Shown here: piece by piece, positions 1 to 7,917 of the stretch
How the letters are laid out: each line of letters opens with the position of its first letter
Numbering within the stretch: position 1 is the stretch's first letter
NCBI GenBank assembly: GCA_050486205.1
Contig: JBJHCW010000009.1
Span: forward strand, 1 to 64,000
DNA: 64,000 nucleotides
Reading direction: 5' to 3'
From: PWQG01 sp050486205
GTDB taxonomy: Bacteria; Pseudomonadota; Gammaproteobacteria; Pseudomonadales; Pseudohongiellaceae
Translations under genes and position numbers: made by a program
Notes under the pieces: generated by a model
Told to the model about the DNA's origin: nothing
What the model saw: only the letters and a program-made list of their open reading frames with translations
The model's database searches: none

Positions 1-110
1 CACCTGGAGAGCGCATCGTCTCACGCCCAGTCAATTTCTGCATCCATCCAGTGGGTCGCCCCATAAACACCTCCAAGATTAGTGTGTTGCGACGACCGGT
101 TGAATCCACC

Positions 111-398
111 CAGTACACCAGTTATGACTGGCGAGGGATGCTGGACCAAAACGGCCTGATTGCCAGCATGAGCCGCAAAGGTAACTGCTACGACAACGCA
201 GTAGCTGAGAGCTTCTTTCAGCTCCTGAAACGCGAACGGATTCGCCGAAAAGTGTACCCGAGCCGCGAAGTCGCACGGCAGGATATATTTGCTTACATCG
301 AAATGTTTTACAATCCGGTTCGTCGTCACGGATCCAACGGAAACGTGTCGCCAGCCGAGTATGAAAAGAGTTATTTTATGAAGCTGGAAAGTGTCTAG
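111..398 (+). pseudogene. IS3-family transposase (OrfB), 3' fragment
   Basis: This is the C-terminal third of a DDE integrase of the IS3 family. The reading frame matches the family from QYTSYDW onward and includes the conserved GNCYDNAVAESFF block that carries the catalytic Glu, then the YIEMFYNPVRRH block, and stops at TAG 396-398. The expected upstream block HSDRGSQYTS is replaced by unrelated residues (RRPVES), and the first two catalytic Asp are absent, so this is a truncated remnant that cannot be active. The frame is open further left from a GTG at 51, but that part does not look like transposase. Whether more of the element lies left of the window cannot be seen. Confidence 0.85.
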
Positions 399-416
399 AG
401 AACTGGTGGCGATTCA
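392..416 (+). repeat. Probable right terminal inverted repeat of the IS3 element
   Basis: The 25 bases overlapping the transposase stop read TGTCTAGAG...GGCGATTCA. They begin TG and end CA like IS3-family ends, and such ends commonly overlap the 3' end of orfB. The matching left end is not in the window, so the call rests on position and family knowledge. Confidence 0.5.
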
Positions 417-423
417 GACTATG

Positions 424-633
424 CTACCCGCTGGCTCTAGCACTGCTTGAGTCGCCGGGCTGTGTGACATTCTCAGGGAGCGGAGACAAGGTCAGTCTTG
501 CTCTGTACAGGGACTCTGATTCGTCCAGCTCGTGCATCTCCAGGTCAAATGTCTGGGCGTATGCGACTGGCGTCAATGTGCCCGCCAGCAAAAATGCCAG
601 AATGCACATCACCATTGTTTTGGGGTAACTCAA
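424..633 (-). CDS. Small secreted protein of unknown function
   Basis: A 69-residue product with a clear Sec signal peptide: a Lys, a hydrophobic stretch (VMCILAFLLAGTL) and an AYA cleavage site near residue 26. The mature part is about 43 residues, acidic then Ser/Ala-rich, with no recognised domain. The start is TTG at 633, supported by a good Shine-Dalgarno (AAGGAGAG, about 8 bases upstream). It lies 76 bases downstream of the aldo/keto reductase on the same strand and may be co-transcribed with it. Its stop is only 8 bases from the IS3 end, so the natural C-terminus may have been altered by the insertion. I do not recognise the family. Confidence 0.5.
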   Translation of the reverse strand: MSYPKTMVMCILAFLLAGTLTPVAYAQTFDLEMHELDESESLYRARLTLSPLPENVTQPGDSSSARASG

Positions 634-709
634 AAGCAGCTCTCTCCTTGTAGCCTACATACGAATATGGAGCTTCACCAAGCTCCTTCATTTTGTGACA
701 GTCGAACAA

Positions 710-1639
710 CTATTCCATCAGTGCAGAAATCCGGCGTCTCATGGCCTCGTCTGGCAACACTCCCCTGCCAGCCGCCATGTTTTCACGCAAGTGGTCCGGG
801 TTGGATGTTGCTGGAATGGCGCAGGTCACTGCCGGGTGCGAGAGCACAAACTTGAGGAATATCTGACTCCAGGCCGTGCAGTCAATTTCTGATGCCCAGT
901 CCGGTAGCGGCTGATTGGCGAAACGTGGGAACAGATCACCACCGCCAAAGGGACGATTGATCATGGTGGCAACACCACGATCCCGGGCCTTTGGCAGAAC
1001 ACGCTCGCCTGATTCCTGTTGTGACAGGGCGTAGTTGATTTGCAGAAAGTCGATACGATCGTCGTCCAGCAGTTGTTCTACCTCGTCGTACTGCCGGGCG
1101 TTAGACGTGGTGATGCCGATATAACGTATCTGCCCTTCTGCCTTCATGGCTTCCAGCGTCTCCAGGTGTATGGCCACATCACGCAGATTATGCACCTGCA
1201 TCAGCTCAATGTGATCACTGCGCAGTTCTCGCATTGACTGCTGCATCTGATCGATGCCGGCTTGCTCACCGTCGGTCCAGACCTTGGTGGCAAGCCACAG
1301 GTCTTGCAGAATGCCCAGTTCATGAGTCAGGTTGCCGGAGAGCTCTTCGGCGCCGGTGTACATGGGCGAGGAATCCACAATCGTGCCACCGAGTTCATGG
1401 AACAGGCGTAACACGTCGCGTAAGCCCGGGATTTCGTCATCGGAGTCCGGCATGAATGTCTGCCAGGTGCCCAGCCCTACCGCAGGAATTTGCTCGCCGC
1501 TGCGCGGGATGGTGCCCATGATCATGCCATCGTCGGCAAATGCAGCACGAATTGTCAGCGAAGGCGCCAGGCCTGCTATAGCCAGAGCGCCAGCGCCAAG
1601 GCCCAGTGCCTTGCGTCGGGTCAGTTTGTGATGAGCCAT
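710..1639 (-). CDS. Aldo/keto reductase with Tat signal peptide
   Basis: An NAD(P)H-dependent oxidoreductase of the aldo/keto reductase fold, about 309 residues. The N-terminus has a twin-arginine signal (LTRRKALGLGAGALAIAGL), implying folded, cofactor-loaded export to the periplasm. The catalytic tetrad is visible: Asp and Tyr in VDSSPMYTG, Lys in WLATKVWT, His in ELMQVHNL. The start at ATG 1639 is preceded by GGAG at proper spacing; an earlier in-frame start would place extra residues before the RR motif and lacks such a site. Its substrate cannot be inferred. It is divergent from the crcB pair across about 135 bases. Confidence 0.88.
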   Translation of the reverse strand: MAHHKLTRRKALGLGAGALAIAGLAPSLTIRAAFADDGMIMGTIPRSGEQIPAVGLGTWQTFMPDSDDEIPGLRDVLRLFHELGGTIVDSSPMYTGAEELSGNLTHELGILQDLWLATKVWTDGEQAGIDQMQQSMRELRSDHIELMQVHNLRDVAIHLETLEAMKAEGQIRYIGITTSNARQYDEVEQLLDDDRIDFLQINYALSQQESGERVLPKARDRGVATMINRPFGGGDLFPRFANQPLPDWASEIDCTAWSQIFLKFVLSHPAVTCAIPATSNPDHLRENMAAGRGVLPDEAMRRRISALME

Positions 1640-1774
1640 ATTCGATCTCCGTTTTTGTACTGCCAGAAGCAACAGTGTTGTACAAAATACGCACCGCTGT
1701 CCAATCGTCGCCGGAGAGCATGACAGGAGCCAGCGTCTGCCCTACCATGGCACGTTGTCCATCTGACCCGATGT

Positions 1775-2197
1775 ATGACCATCACTGTGACTGTGTTTCT
1801 GAGCCATCTTTTAGCCGTTTTTGTGGGTAGCGCGGCCGGCGGCGCCGCCCGATTCTGGGCCGCGCGCGGTGTTCAGTTTTGGTTTGGCCGTGATTTCCCC
1901 CTGGGCACCCTCTTCGTCAACGTCACCGGCGCGCTACTGATTGGTGTGCTGGCGGCCGTGCTGGCACATGTTGGCGGTCTGGCTGAGCATCATCTGGCGC
2001 CGCTGTTGCTGATCGGCGTGTGCGGCAGTTACACCACGGTGTCCTCGTTCGCGCTGGACAGCATGATGTTGCTGCGCGATCGTCGCTGGTTGCTGCTTGC
2101 CTGCAACCTGCTGGGATCGATGTTGCTGTGCATAACGGCGGTCTGGCTTGGATACCAGATGACGGTGCAGGTCTTTGCGCTGGAGGTGTCGGTTTGA
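1775..2197 (+). CDS. crcB1: Fluoride channel CrcB/Fluc, first of a tandem pair
   Basis: A four-helix Fluc-type fluoride exporter of 140 residues, normal family length. Visible motifs are GGAAR at 22-26, FPLGTLFVNV with the conserved pore Asn at 49, and GSYTTVSSF at 84-92. The first position of the Phe box (TTFS in the family) is Val89, while the second (Phe92) is kept. Arginines cluster in loops 1-2 (R26, R31, R39) and 3-4 (RDRR 101-104), predicting an N-outside orientation. Its stop overlaps the start of the second crcB. The Shine-Dalgarno is weak. I see no fluoride riboswitch upstream. Confidence 0.92.
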   Translation: MTITVTVFLSHLLAVFVGSAAGGAARFWAARGVQFWFGRDFPLGTLFVNVTGALLIGVLAAVLAHVGGLAEHHLAPLLLIGVCGSYTTVSSFALDSMMLLRDRRWLLLACNLLGSMLLCITAVWLGYQMTVQVFALEVSV

Positions 2198-2658
2198 AAA
2201 GGGCTGCTCCGGAAAACGTCGAGGAGAAATCTGTCGGGAGCACGGCGGCCAATGGCAGGATCATTGCCACGGTGGCACTGGGCAGCGCGCTGGGTGGCAG
2301 CACCCGTTATCTGCTGGAGCTGGCCGTGGCCAGCCTGTGGTCCGGGGGTTTTCCGCTGGGCATTCTGTTGATCAATGTCAGTGGTTCGGCGCTGATCGGT
2401 TGGCTCGCTGCATCCATGCTTGCCAGTGCCGCGCCGAAACAGCAGGAATGGAAGCGGCACTTCCTCATGGCGGGTTTCTGCGGGGGTTACACCACCTTTT
2501 CGGTGCTCAGCCTGGATACTCTGCTGCTGATTCAGCACAGTCCGGCGTTGGCTCTGTTCAATATGTCGGGCACCGTAGTGTTATGCCTGTTTGCGGCGCT
2601 GCTGGCTTACCGGATTGTTGCGGGCCCGGGATCCGACGGCCCGCAACGCGGTTGCTGA
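2194..2658 (+). CDS. crcB2: Fluoride channel CrcB/Fluc, second of a tandem pair
   Basis: A second Fluc subunit, 154 residues, starting at TTG 2194 that overlaps the crcB1 stop (TTGA); GGAGG lies 7 bases upstream inside crcB1, so translation is probably coupled. Motifs: GGSTRY, FPLGILLINV with the pore Asn at 61, GGYTTFSVL at 97-105. Here the first Phe of the box (Phe102) is present but the second is Leu105, the mirror of crcB1. Positive residues lie at the N-terminus (LKR) and in loop 2-3 (PKQQEWKR), with few in loops 1-2 and 3-4, predicting the opposite membrane orientation. This pattern fits an obligate antiparallel heterodimer. Confidence 0.9.
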   Translation: MKRAAPENVEEKSVGSTAANGRIIATVALGSALGGSTRYLLELAVASLWSGGFPLGILLINVSGSALIGWLAASMLASAAPKQQEWKRHFLMAGFCGGYTTFSVLSLDTLLLIQHSPALALFNMSGTVVLCLFAALLAYRIVAGPGSDGPQRGC

Positions 2659-2672
2659 GCTCAGCAGGTGTA

Positions 2673-3266
2673 TCAGGCCTGCTCGATGCTCCAGTCGCAA
2701 CCTTCGCAGTCCGGGGAGATATTGTGTTCCGCCAGGACCTCGAAGATCAGCTCACGCCAGGTTTCATTGGGCTGCCAGACAGTGTTCATATCTGCTTTGG
2801 CTTCCGCCAGTGGTATGTCTTCGTAAATCACCCGATACAGGAAGCTGAAAGCGGTTGCCCGGGCATTGACCTGGCAATGCAGCAGTGTTTTCTGGTCCGG
2901 ATAACGCTGCATGGCATCAGCGAAGGTGTAGAAGTCACGGGATGTGGGCTGGTTCCAGTCAACCGGAATATGCACGTAATCCATGCCCAGGCCTTTGACA
3001 ATCTGGTCGGCATTGGGCACCGCGTTCTGGTTGTTGGTGAACGCTATGTAGATCACCCTTTCGTAACCAGCATCGGCAATGAGCTCAAACTGTTCAGCCG
3101 TGGGTTGCCCGGCGCTGGCGAAAGTCTGGCTGTACTGGCGGAAATTGAGAATGTCCGCCAGGCGTGGGTCTGCGGGTTCTGTGGCCGAGGCGTGGCCGGT
3201 CACAACAATCATTGTCATGGCTGCAATCCTTTTCAGCAGTCTGTTCAGATCGGGCAACAGGTTCAT
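2673..3266 (-). CDS. Exported dual-specificity-phosphatase-like protein
   Basis: A 197-residue protein with a signal peptide (MNLLPDLNRLLKRIAAMTMI...SATE), hence periplasmic. The fold is that of the DSP/PTP-like group related to DUF442: FRQYSQTFASAGQPTAEQF, AGYERVIYIAF, and the P-loop HCQVNARATAF. The P-loop spacing is Cys-X4-Arg, as in DUF442-type proteins, not the Cys-X5-Arg of classical tyrosine phosphatases. ATG 3266 is chosen because GGAG lies 7 bases upstream and it gives a proper signal peptide. It is convergent with crcB2. The substrate is unknown. A second member, a lipoprotein, lies at 45361-45942. Confidence 0.75.
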   Translation of the reverse strand: MNLLPDLNRLLKRIAAMTMIVVTGHASATEPADPRLADILNFRQYSQTFASAGQPTAEQFELIADAGYERVIYIAFTNNQNAVPNADQIVKGLGMDYVHIPVDWNQPTSRDFYTFADAMQRYPDQKTLLHCQVNARATAFSFLYRVIYEDIPLAEAKADMNTVWQPNETWRELIFEVLAEHNISPDCEGCDWSIEQA

Positions 3267-3423
3267 ACGATCTCCAAAACGGCGGTCTGAAGCTTGGTCT
3301 GTCATTATGCCTTACTCGACAGTAGACTGTCAGCTGCCTGTGATTTGCATGCCATCCGGTTCGCAGCCTGGGCGGATCAATCCGTGTGTATCAATCTGTC
3401 CATATCAAGGAGTCGTGCAAGCG

Positions 3424-4914
3424 GTGGGACAAAACATCGATAAAGTGGATTTCCAGCCCGAAGACTATGAGCGCTTCCGGGATCGAGCCGAGCAGGACCT
3501 GGCGCGTTTGCGTGAACTGCTGGAAACCCCTCGCTTTGGTGTGGGTCCGGCCTCACTGGGTGCCGAGCTGGAGGTCTACATCGTAGATCACAACGGCCGT
3601 CCGATGGCATTGAACACCGAAATCCAGAACGACATGCAGGATGATCAGGTGACGTTGGAGCTCAATCGATTCAATCTGGAATACAATCTGAAACCTGTGA
3701 TGCTGGACCAGACACCTTTCCTTCACACCGAACGGCAACTTCTTGGTGCGCTGGGTGATATGGAGCAACACGCCGCCCGTTATGGCGGCAGTGTTGTGCC
3801 CATCGGTATATTGCCCACCCTGCAGCTGGAGGACTTTGATCATCGCACCATGACCAACCTGCCCCGTTTTCACGCGCTTCGGAACAAACTGCGCGAGGAG
3901 CGTGATGGTCTGTTCCGCATTGATATCAGTGGCGAGGACACGCTGTCTCTGGCAACCGATGACATTACACTGGAAGGGGCAAACACTTCCTTCCAGGTGC
4001 ACTACCGCGTAGCCCCGGCAGACTATGCCCGGCTGTTCAATGCCATTCAGCTCGTCACACCGCTGGTGCTGGCGGTATCGGCCAACTCTCCCCTGGTGTT
4101 CGGACATCGCTTGTGGCACGAGTCGCGTATTCCCCTGTTCAAGAAGTCCATAGACAGTCGTAGTGACGAGGTTCCCGAGTCACTGCGCTGGCAGCAACCC
4201 GCCCGCGTCAACTTCGGTCATGGCTGGATGCGCCACGGTGCCTACGAATTGTTTGCCGAATCTGTGAGACTGTATCCCCCACTGCTGCCTATTGTCCGAA
4301 GTGCAGCTGATCCGGTTCGCACGGACCGGGCACCGTTGCTGTCCGGGTTACGGATGCAACTTGGCACTGTCTGGCTCTGGAACCGTCCGGTATACGATGA
4401 TGCGGATGGCGGTCATCTGCGAATCGAAATGCGCTCCCTGCCCTCGGGCCCGACTCCAGTGGATATGTTGGCCAGCACAGCCCTGATGATCGGCCTGGCT
4501 GAAGGCTTGCGCGATGATATTGATGAACTGATGACGGCACTGCCCTTTCGGCACGCGATACACAATTTCTACCGCGCGGCACAACAGGGCATCGATGCCA
4601 GGCTCATCTGGCCGACGCTGACCCAGTCCGGGCTGAAGGAAGTGCCGGTTGTCACCCTGCTTGAGCGGCTTTTGCCTCGCGCCGATGATGGCCTGTCACT
4701 TATCGGTATTGGTGTGGAAGAGCGAAAATATTATCTGGATATCATTGCCGAGCGCCTGCAACAACGACAGACAGGCGCGAGCTGGCAGCTGGCGGCGCTG
4801 GCACAGCTGGAGCAAGCGCAAAAGCGTACTGTGGCCTTGCACAGGATGCTGGCGCTGTATCAGGACCAGAGTCGGGAAAATATTCCGGTCGCTCAATGGC
4901 AGTTGCCGACATGA
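3424..4914 (+). CDS. GCS2-family carboxylate-amine ligase (glutamate-cysteine ligase type)
   Basis: An ATP-dependent ligase of the GCS2 family, about 496 residues. These enzymes join an amino group to the gamma-carboxyl of glutamate or a similar acid. Visible features: the N-terminal LGAELEVYIVD motif with metal-binding acids, SFQVHYRV, the central SANSPLVFGHRLW block and HLRIEMRSLPSGPTPVD. The open frame continues far upstream, but codons before about 3415 overlap the phosphatase gene region and do not look coding. Two GTG codons (3415, 3424) follow AAGGAG; 3424 gives the better spacing, so the start is uncertain by a few codons. It overlaps the next gene by four bases (ATGA). True substrates cannot be told from sequence. 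Confidence 0.8.
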   Translation: MGQNIDKVDFQPEDYERFRDRAEQDLARLRELLETPRFGVGPASLGAELEVYIVDHNGRPMALNTEIQNDMQDDQVTLELNRFNLEYNLKPVMLDQTPFLHTERQLLGALGDMEQHAARYGGSVVPIGILPTLQLEDFDHRTMTNLPRFHALRNKLREERDGLFRIDISGEDTLSLATDDITLEGANTSFQVHYRVAPADYARLFNAIQLVTPLVLAVSANSPLVFGHRLWHESRIPLFKKSIDSRSDEVPESLRWQQPARVNFGHGWMRHGAYELFAESVRLYPPLLPIVRSAADPVRTDRAPLLSGLRMQLGTVWLWNRPVYDDADGGHLRIEMRSLPSGPTPVDMLASTALMIGLAEGLRDDIDELMTALPFRHAIHNFYRAAQQGIDARLIWPTLTQSGLKEVPVVTLLERLLPRADDGLSLIGIGVEERKYYLDIIAERLQQRQTGASWQLAALAQLEQAQKRTVALHRMLALYQDQSRENIPVAQWQLPT

Positions 4915-5948
4915 ACTCCGACATGAAAAAGGATTCACTCATCCGCCACTGGTACCACCCCAAGCCGGCAGAGGTCGGGGACAATATCCTCGAGTTTGTC
5001 CGGCTGCTCGGTGGGCCCTGCCGTATCGAAATTCCGGGGCGTGACCGATCCCGTTGCCGGGTATTGGTCACCCTGCTGCACGGCAATGAAACAAGCGGTG
5101 TCAGTGCATTTCATGCGCTGCTGAAGGAAGACTTCGAGCCTCACGTTACCCTCTACTGTTACCTGATTGGTATTGAAGCGGCGTTGACACCGCCGGAGTT
5201 CACCCATCGCCAGGTGCCGGGCAAAAGGGACTACAATCGTTGTTTCAGGCCACCTTTCGGGATTGATAAGCAGGGACGGATCTGTCAGCAGCTGCTGCAG
5301 GAGATTGCTGTGATGGAGCCGGAGTTTGTGGTGGATATGCACAACACCTCCGGTGCTGGCCCTGCCTTTGCCGTGACCACGCGACTGGCCCGGGAGCACG
5401 AGGCAGTCATTTCGATGTTCACTGCACGGCTGGTAGTGACGGACCTGCGTCTTGGTGCCCTCATGGAAGCGGACTCCGATCATGTGCCATTCGTCACCAT
5501 CGAATGTGGTGGCGCTTCGGAGGCCACTGCTGATCGGTTGGCGCTGGATGGACTCAGGCGTTACTTCGGTGCCAGGGATATCCTGCGTCCCCCCGCTGCC
5601 GACTGGCAGCTGGATCTGTATCGTCATCCCATGCGTGTGGAGCTGCAGCGCACTGCCCGTATTGCTTACGGTGAGGCTCCCTCCTCCACTGCAGACCTGA
5701 CCCTGAAGGTGGATGTCGAGCATCACAATTTCGGGGTGGTGGACAGCAGCACCCTGCTTGGATGGGTGGCGCCAGGTGGCGCACCTGTGCTGTCGGTGCT
5801 GGATGCGGACGGGCGCGATCATGCCGACAGTCTCTACAGGATTGAGCAAGGCTGCCTGTATCCACGCTGCCGTCAGAAACTGTTCATGATCACCGGCAAC
5901 CCTGTAATCGCCCACAGCGATTGCCTCTGGTACACCGTGCCCGACTGA
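4911..5948 (+). CDS. AstE/AspA-family zinc carboxypeptidase-like deacylase
   Basis: A succinylglutamate desuccinylase/aspartoacylase-family zinc hydrolase, about 345 residues. Zinc ligands and catalytic residues are visible: HGNETSG (His and Glu), VDMHNTSG (His) and VTIECGG (catalytic Glu). Start ATG 4911 overlaps the upstream ligase stop as ATGA, typical of translational coupling; ATG 4896 and 4926 are alternatives. The true AST-pathway AstE of this genome is at 44231-45235, so this paralogue should have another substrate. Its coupling to a GCS2 ligase suggests the two act on one amide-linked metabolite, one making and the other cleaving a related bond. That is inference. Confidence 0.8.
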   Translation: MNSDMKKDSLIRHWYHPKPAEVGDNILEFVRLLGGPCRIEIPGRDRSRCRVLVTLLHGNETSGVSAFHALLKEDFEPHVTLYCYLIGIEAALTPPEFTHRQVPGKRDYNRCFRPPFGIDKQGRICQQLLQEIAVMEPEFVVDMHNTSGAGPAFAVTTRLAREHEAVISMFTARLVVTDLRLGALMEADSDHVPFVTIECGGASEATADRLALDGLRRYFGARDILRPPAADWQLDLYRHPMRVELQRTARIAYGEAPSSTADLTLKVDVEHHNFGVVDSSTLLGWVAPGGAPVLSVLDADGRDHADSLYRIEQGCLYPRCRQKLFMITGNPVIAHSDCLWYTVPD

Positions 5949-6046
5949 GACTGATACACTGGTTTTGTGCTGGCCTGATCGTATACCGGGGAGTCTCTTA
6001 TAGATTCCCGGGGCCTTGCACATCAACCGTTCGGGAGGTGACATCG

Positions 6047-7399
6047 ATGAAAAACATTTTGACCGTGATCATGTTGACCTGTGGTTTGTTCGGTGCAAAA
6101 GCCCTGGCCGGGACAACCATAATTGACAATGTGCGTCTCATTGACGTGCTTGAAAGCGAAGCCACGGCGCCGTCGGCGTTGCTGATTCGTGATGGTTTCA
6201 TAGTGGAGAGCGGCCCCGCGGGTGCGTTCGACAACATTGACGATGCCGTGCGTATTGATGGCAGGGGCCGGTATCTGATGCCGGGCTTGGCCGAAATGCA
6301 CGCCCATGTGCCGGGCGACGGGGACCCGAGCTATCAGCAGGACGTTCTGTTGCTCTATCTGGCGCATGGTGTGACCACCATTCGGGGCATGCTTGGTCAG
6401 CCGGTCCACCTTGACCTGCGACGTGATCTGGCTAGCGGACATGTTGTAGGTCCGCGCCTGGTCACTTCGGGGCCTTCCTTCAATGGTAATTCTGTAGATT
6501 CCCCGGAGTCGGCTGCCGCCATGGTACGTGCGCAAGCCGAAGCCGGTTATGATTTTCTTAAGCTTCATCCGGGCTTGTGGCCGGAAGCCTTTGATGCAAT
6601 AGCACGGACGGCCGATTCGCTGGGTATCGATTTTGCCGGTCATGTATCCCATGAGGTTGGCATAGATCGGGCCATCGCTGCGCGTCAGCGTAGTGTCGAT
6701 CATCTGGATGCCTATATGCAGGCGCTGATTCCCGAGGATCATGAGCTCCATGGCACAGATCCTGAGTTCTTCGGAATCAACCTGGCATTGGCTGCAGATG
6801 CTTCACGCATTGATGAGCTGGCACGACGCACCGCCGAGGCAGGTGTGTGGAACGTGCCAACCGAAACCCTTGCGTACAATATTGCCAGCGAGCGCAGCCT
6901 GGACGAGCTGATGAACCGCCCGCAAATGACCTACATGTCCGCGGAAACACGTGAGCAATGGCAGCAACGTGTGGAAGCATCAAGGGCCCAGTACAGCAGT
7001 GAGCAGCGACAGGCATTCATTGACATACGGCTCCAGCTCATCAAGGCGCTTCATGACGCTGGCGCCGGTCTGTTGCTGGGCGCCGATGCCCCGCAGATCA
7101 TGAATGTGCCGGGACATGCGGTTCACGAGGAACTGGCCTTGTATGTCATGGCCGGCCTGACGCCAGCCCAGGCGCTGGCAACGGGCACAATCAATGTGGG
7201 CCGTTATCTTGGGCAACCGGCCTATGGTTGTATTGCAGAAGGCTGTGTCGCTGATCTGATCCTGCTCGAAGGCAACCCGCTGGACGATATTGCCAACACA
7301 GAAACCGTAGAGGCTGTGATGCGCGCAGGCCAATGGTTTGAGCGCGACATCCTGGACGAGTGGCTGGCCGACATTGCCGACAGGTCAGCCTTGCGCTAA
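6047..7399 (+). CDS. Exported amidohydrolase-family protein
   Basis: A 450-residue metal-dependent hydrolase of the amidohydrolase superfamily (imidazolonepropionase-like clade). The signal peptide MKNILTVIMLTCGLFGAKALAG indicates export. Metal ligands: HxH in EMHAHV, Lys in FLKLHPG, His in GHVSHE, Asp in LLLGADAP; the C-terminus has the usual composite domain residues ADLILLEGNPL. ATG 6047 follows GGGAGGTGACATCG, a strong ribosome site. It is separated from the upstream pair by about 98 bases and meets the DNA glycosylase gene tail to tail with no gap. The substrate could be a dipeptide or cyclic amide; nothing in the sequence decides. Confidence 0.88.
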   Translation: MKNILTVIMLTCGLFGAKALAGTTIIDNVRLIDVLESEATAPSALLIRDGFIVESGPAGAFDNIDDAVRIDGRGRYLMPGLAEMHAHVPGDGDPSYQQDVLLLYLAHGVTTIRGMLGQPVHLDLRRDLASGHVVGPRLVTSGPSFNGNSVDSPESAAAMVRAQAEAGYDFLKLHPGLWPEAFDAIARTADSLGIDFAGHVSHEVGIDRAIAARQRSVDHLDAYMQALIPEDHELHGTDPEFFGINLALAADASRIDELARRTAEAGVWNVPTETLAYNIASERSLDELMNRPQMTYMSAETREQWQQRVEASRAQYSSEQRQAFIDIRLQLIKALHDAGAGLLLGADAPQIMNVPGHAVHEELALYVMAGLTPAQALATGTINVGRYLGQPAYGCIAEGCVADLILLEGNPLDDIANTETVEAVMRAGQWFERDILDEWLADIADRSALR

Positions 7400-7915
7400 T
7401 CACTCCGGCAATCGGTCCAGCGGCGCCAGCACGGCCTGCCAGCACGTCAGTTTGGTGTCAAATGTCATGCTGGCGTGCGCAGGGCTGGTAGAGGGCAGGC
7501 GACACAGCGTCATAGACCCGCCCACCCCTGCTTTCAGCACGTGTCGCCTGTAGAGTGTCTCGGCAGTAGTGCCATTGAAGAATATATGAGTTAGATCAGT
7601 CGCATGAGAGAATAATCCAGAAAAGTCATTAACTTTTATGGATTGCTGGTCAATGGCTGAATCCAGGCTGCCGGGCCGAATACAGCTGGCCAGAACATCC
7701 CAGACGGCCACGCCCTGCTCCACCAGTAATCGGGTACGCGTCTCATACGATGCCTGTGGGTCGATATCAAACAGCCGCCCCATCAAAGGCCAGAACGCAT
7801 TGCGTGGATGAGCATAATATTGCCGGGCCTGTAACGACGCCTGGCCCGGCATGCTGCCCAGAATCAGAACAACTGCCCTGTTGCCCAGAAGGGGTGGGAA
7901 TCCGGAGGCCTGCAC
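7400..7915 (-). CDS. DNA-deoxyinosine glycosylase (UDG family 6)
   Basis: A 171-residue base-excision repair enzyme of the uracil-DNA glycosylase superfamily, hypoxanthine-DNA glycosylase branch. It should remove deaminated adenine (hypoxanthine) from DNA in the cytoplasm. Diagnostic blocks are LILGSMPGQASL near the N-terminus, YYAHPRNAFWPLM, and LPSTSPAHA near the C-terminus. The start is GTG 7915, three bases past the stop of the mscS-type gene, so the two are probably co-transcribed. Length is typical for the family. It is convergent and directly abutting with the amidohydrolase gene. Confidence 0.88.
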   Translation of the reverse strand: MQASGFPPLLGNRAVVLILGSMPGQASLQARQYYAHPRNAFWPLMGRLFDIDPQASYETRTRLLVEQGVAVWDVLASCIRPGSLDSAIDQQSIKVNDFSGLFSHATDLTHIFFNGTTAETLYRRHVLKAGVGGSMTLCRLPSTSPAHASMTFDTKLTCWQAVLAPLDRLPE

Positions 7916-7917
7916 GG

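Noticed and set aside
28..891. 13-base repeat CAGTCAATTTCTG at 28-40 and 879-891
   Set aside because: Only 13 bases, one copy inside the aldo/keto reductase coding region, and flanks do not match; probably chance.
1640..1774. Fluoride riboswitch in front of the crcB pair
   Set aside because: I looked for the usual conserved pseudoknot segments on the plus strand and found no convincing match; the space is also shared with the aldo/keto reductase promoter.
3079..3423. Longer N-terminus for the GCS2-type ligase
   Set aside because: The frame is open, but it lies antisense over the exported phosphatase gene and its codons give a Cys/Ser/Arg-rich sequence unlike the family; a ribosome site occurs only at 3407.
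5949..6046. Terminator after the AstE/AspA-like gene
   Set aside because: CCGGGGA and TCCCGG can pair across a long loop, but there is no T run and the pairing is short.
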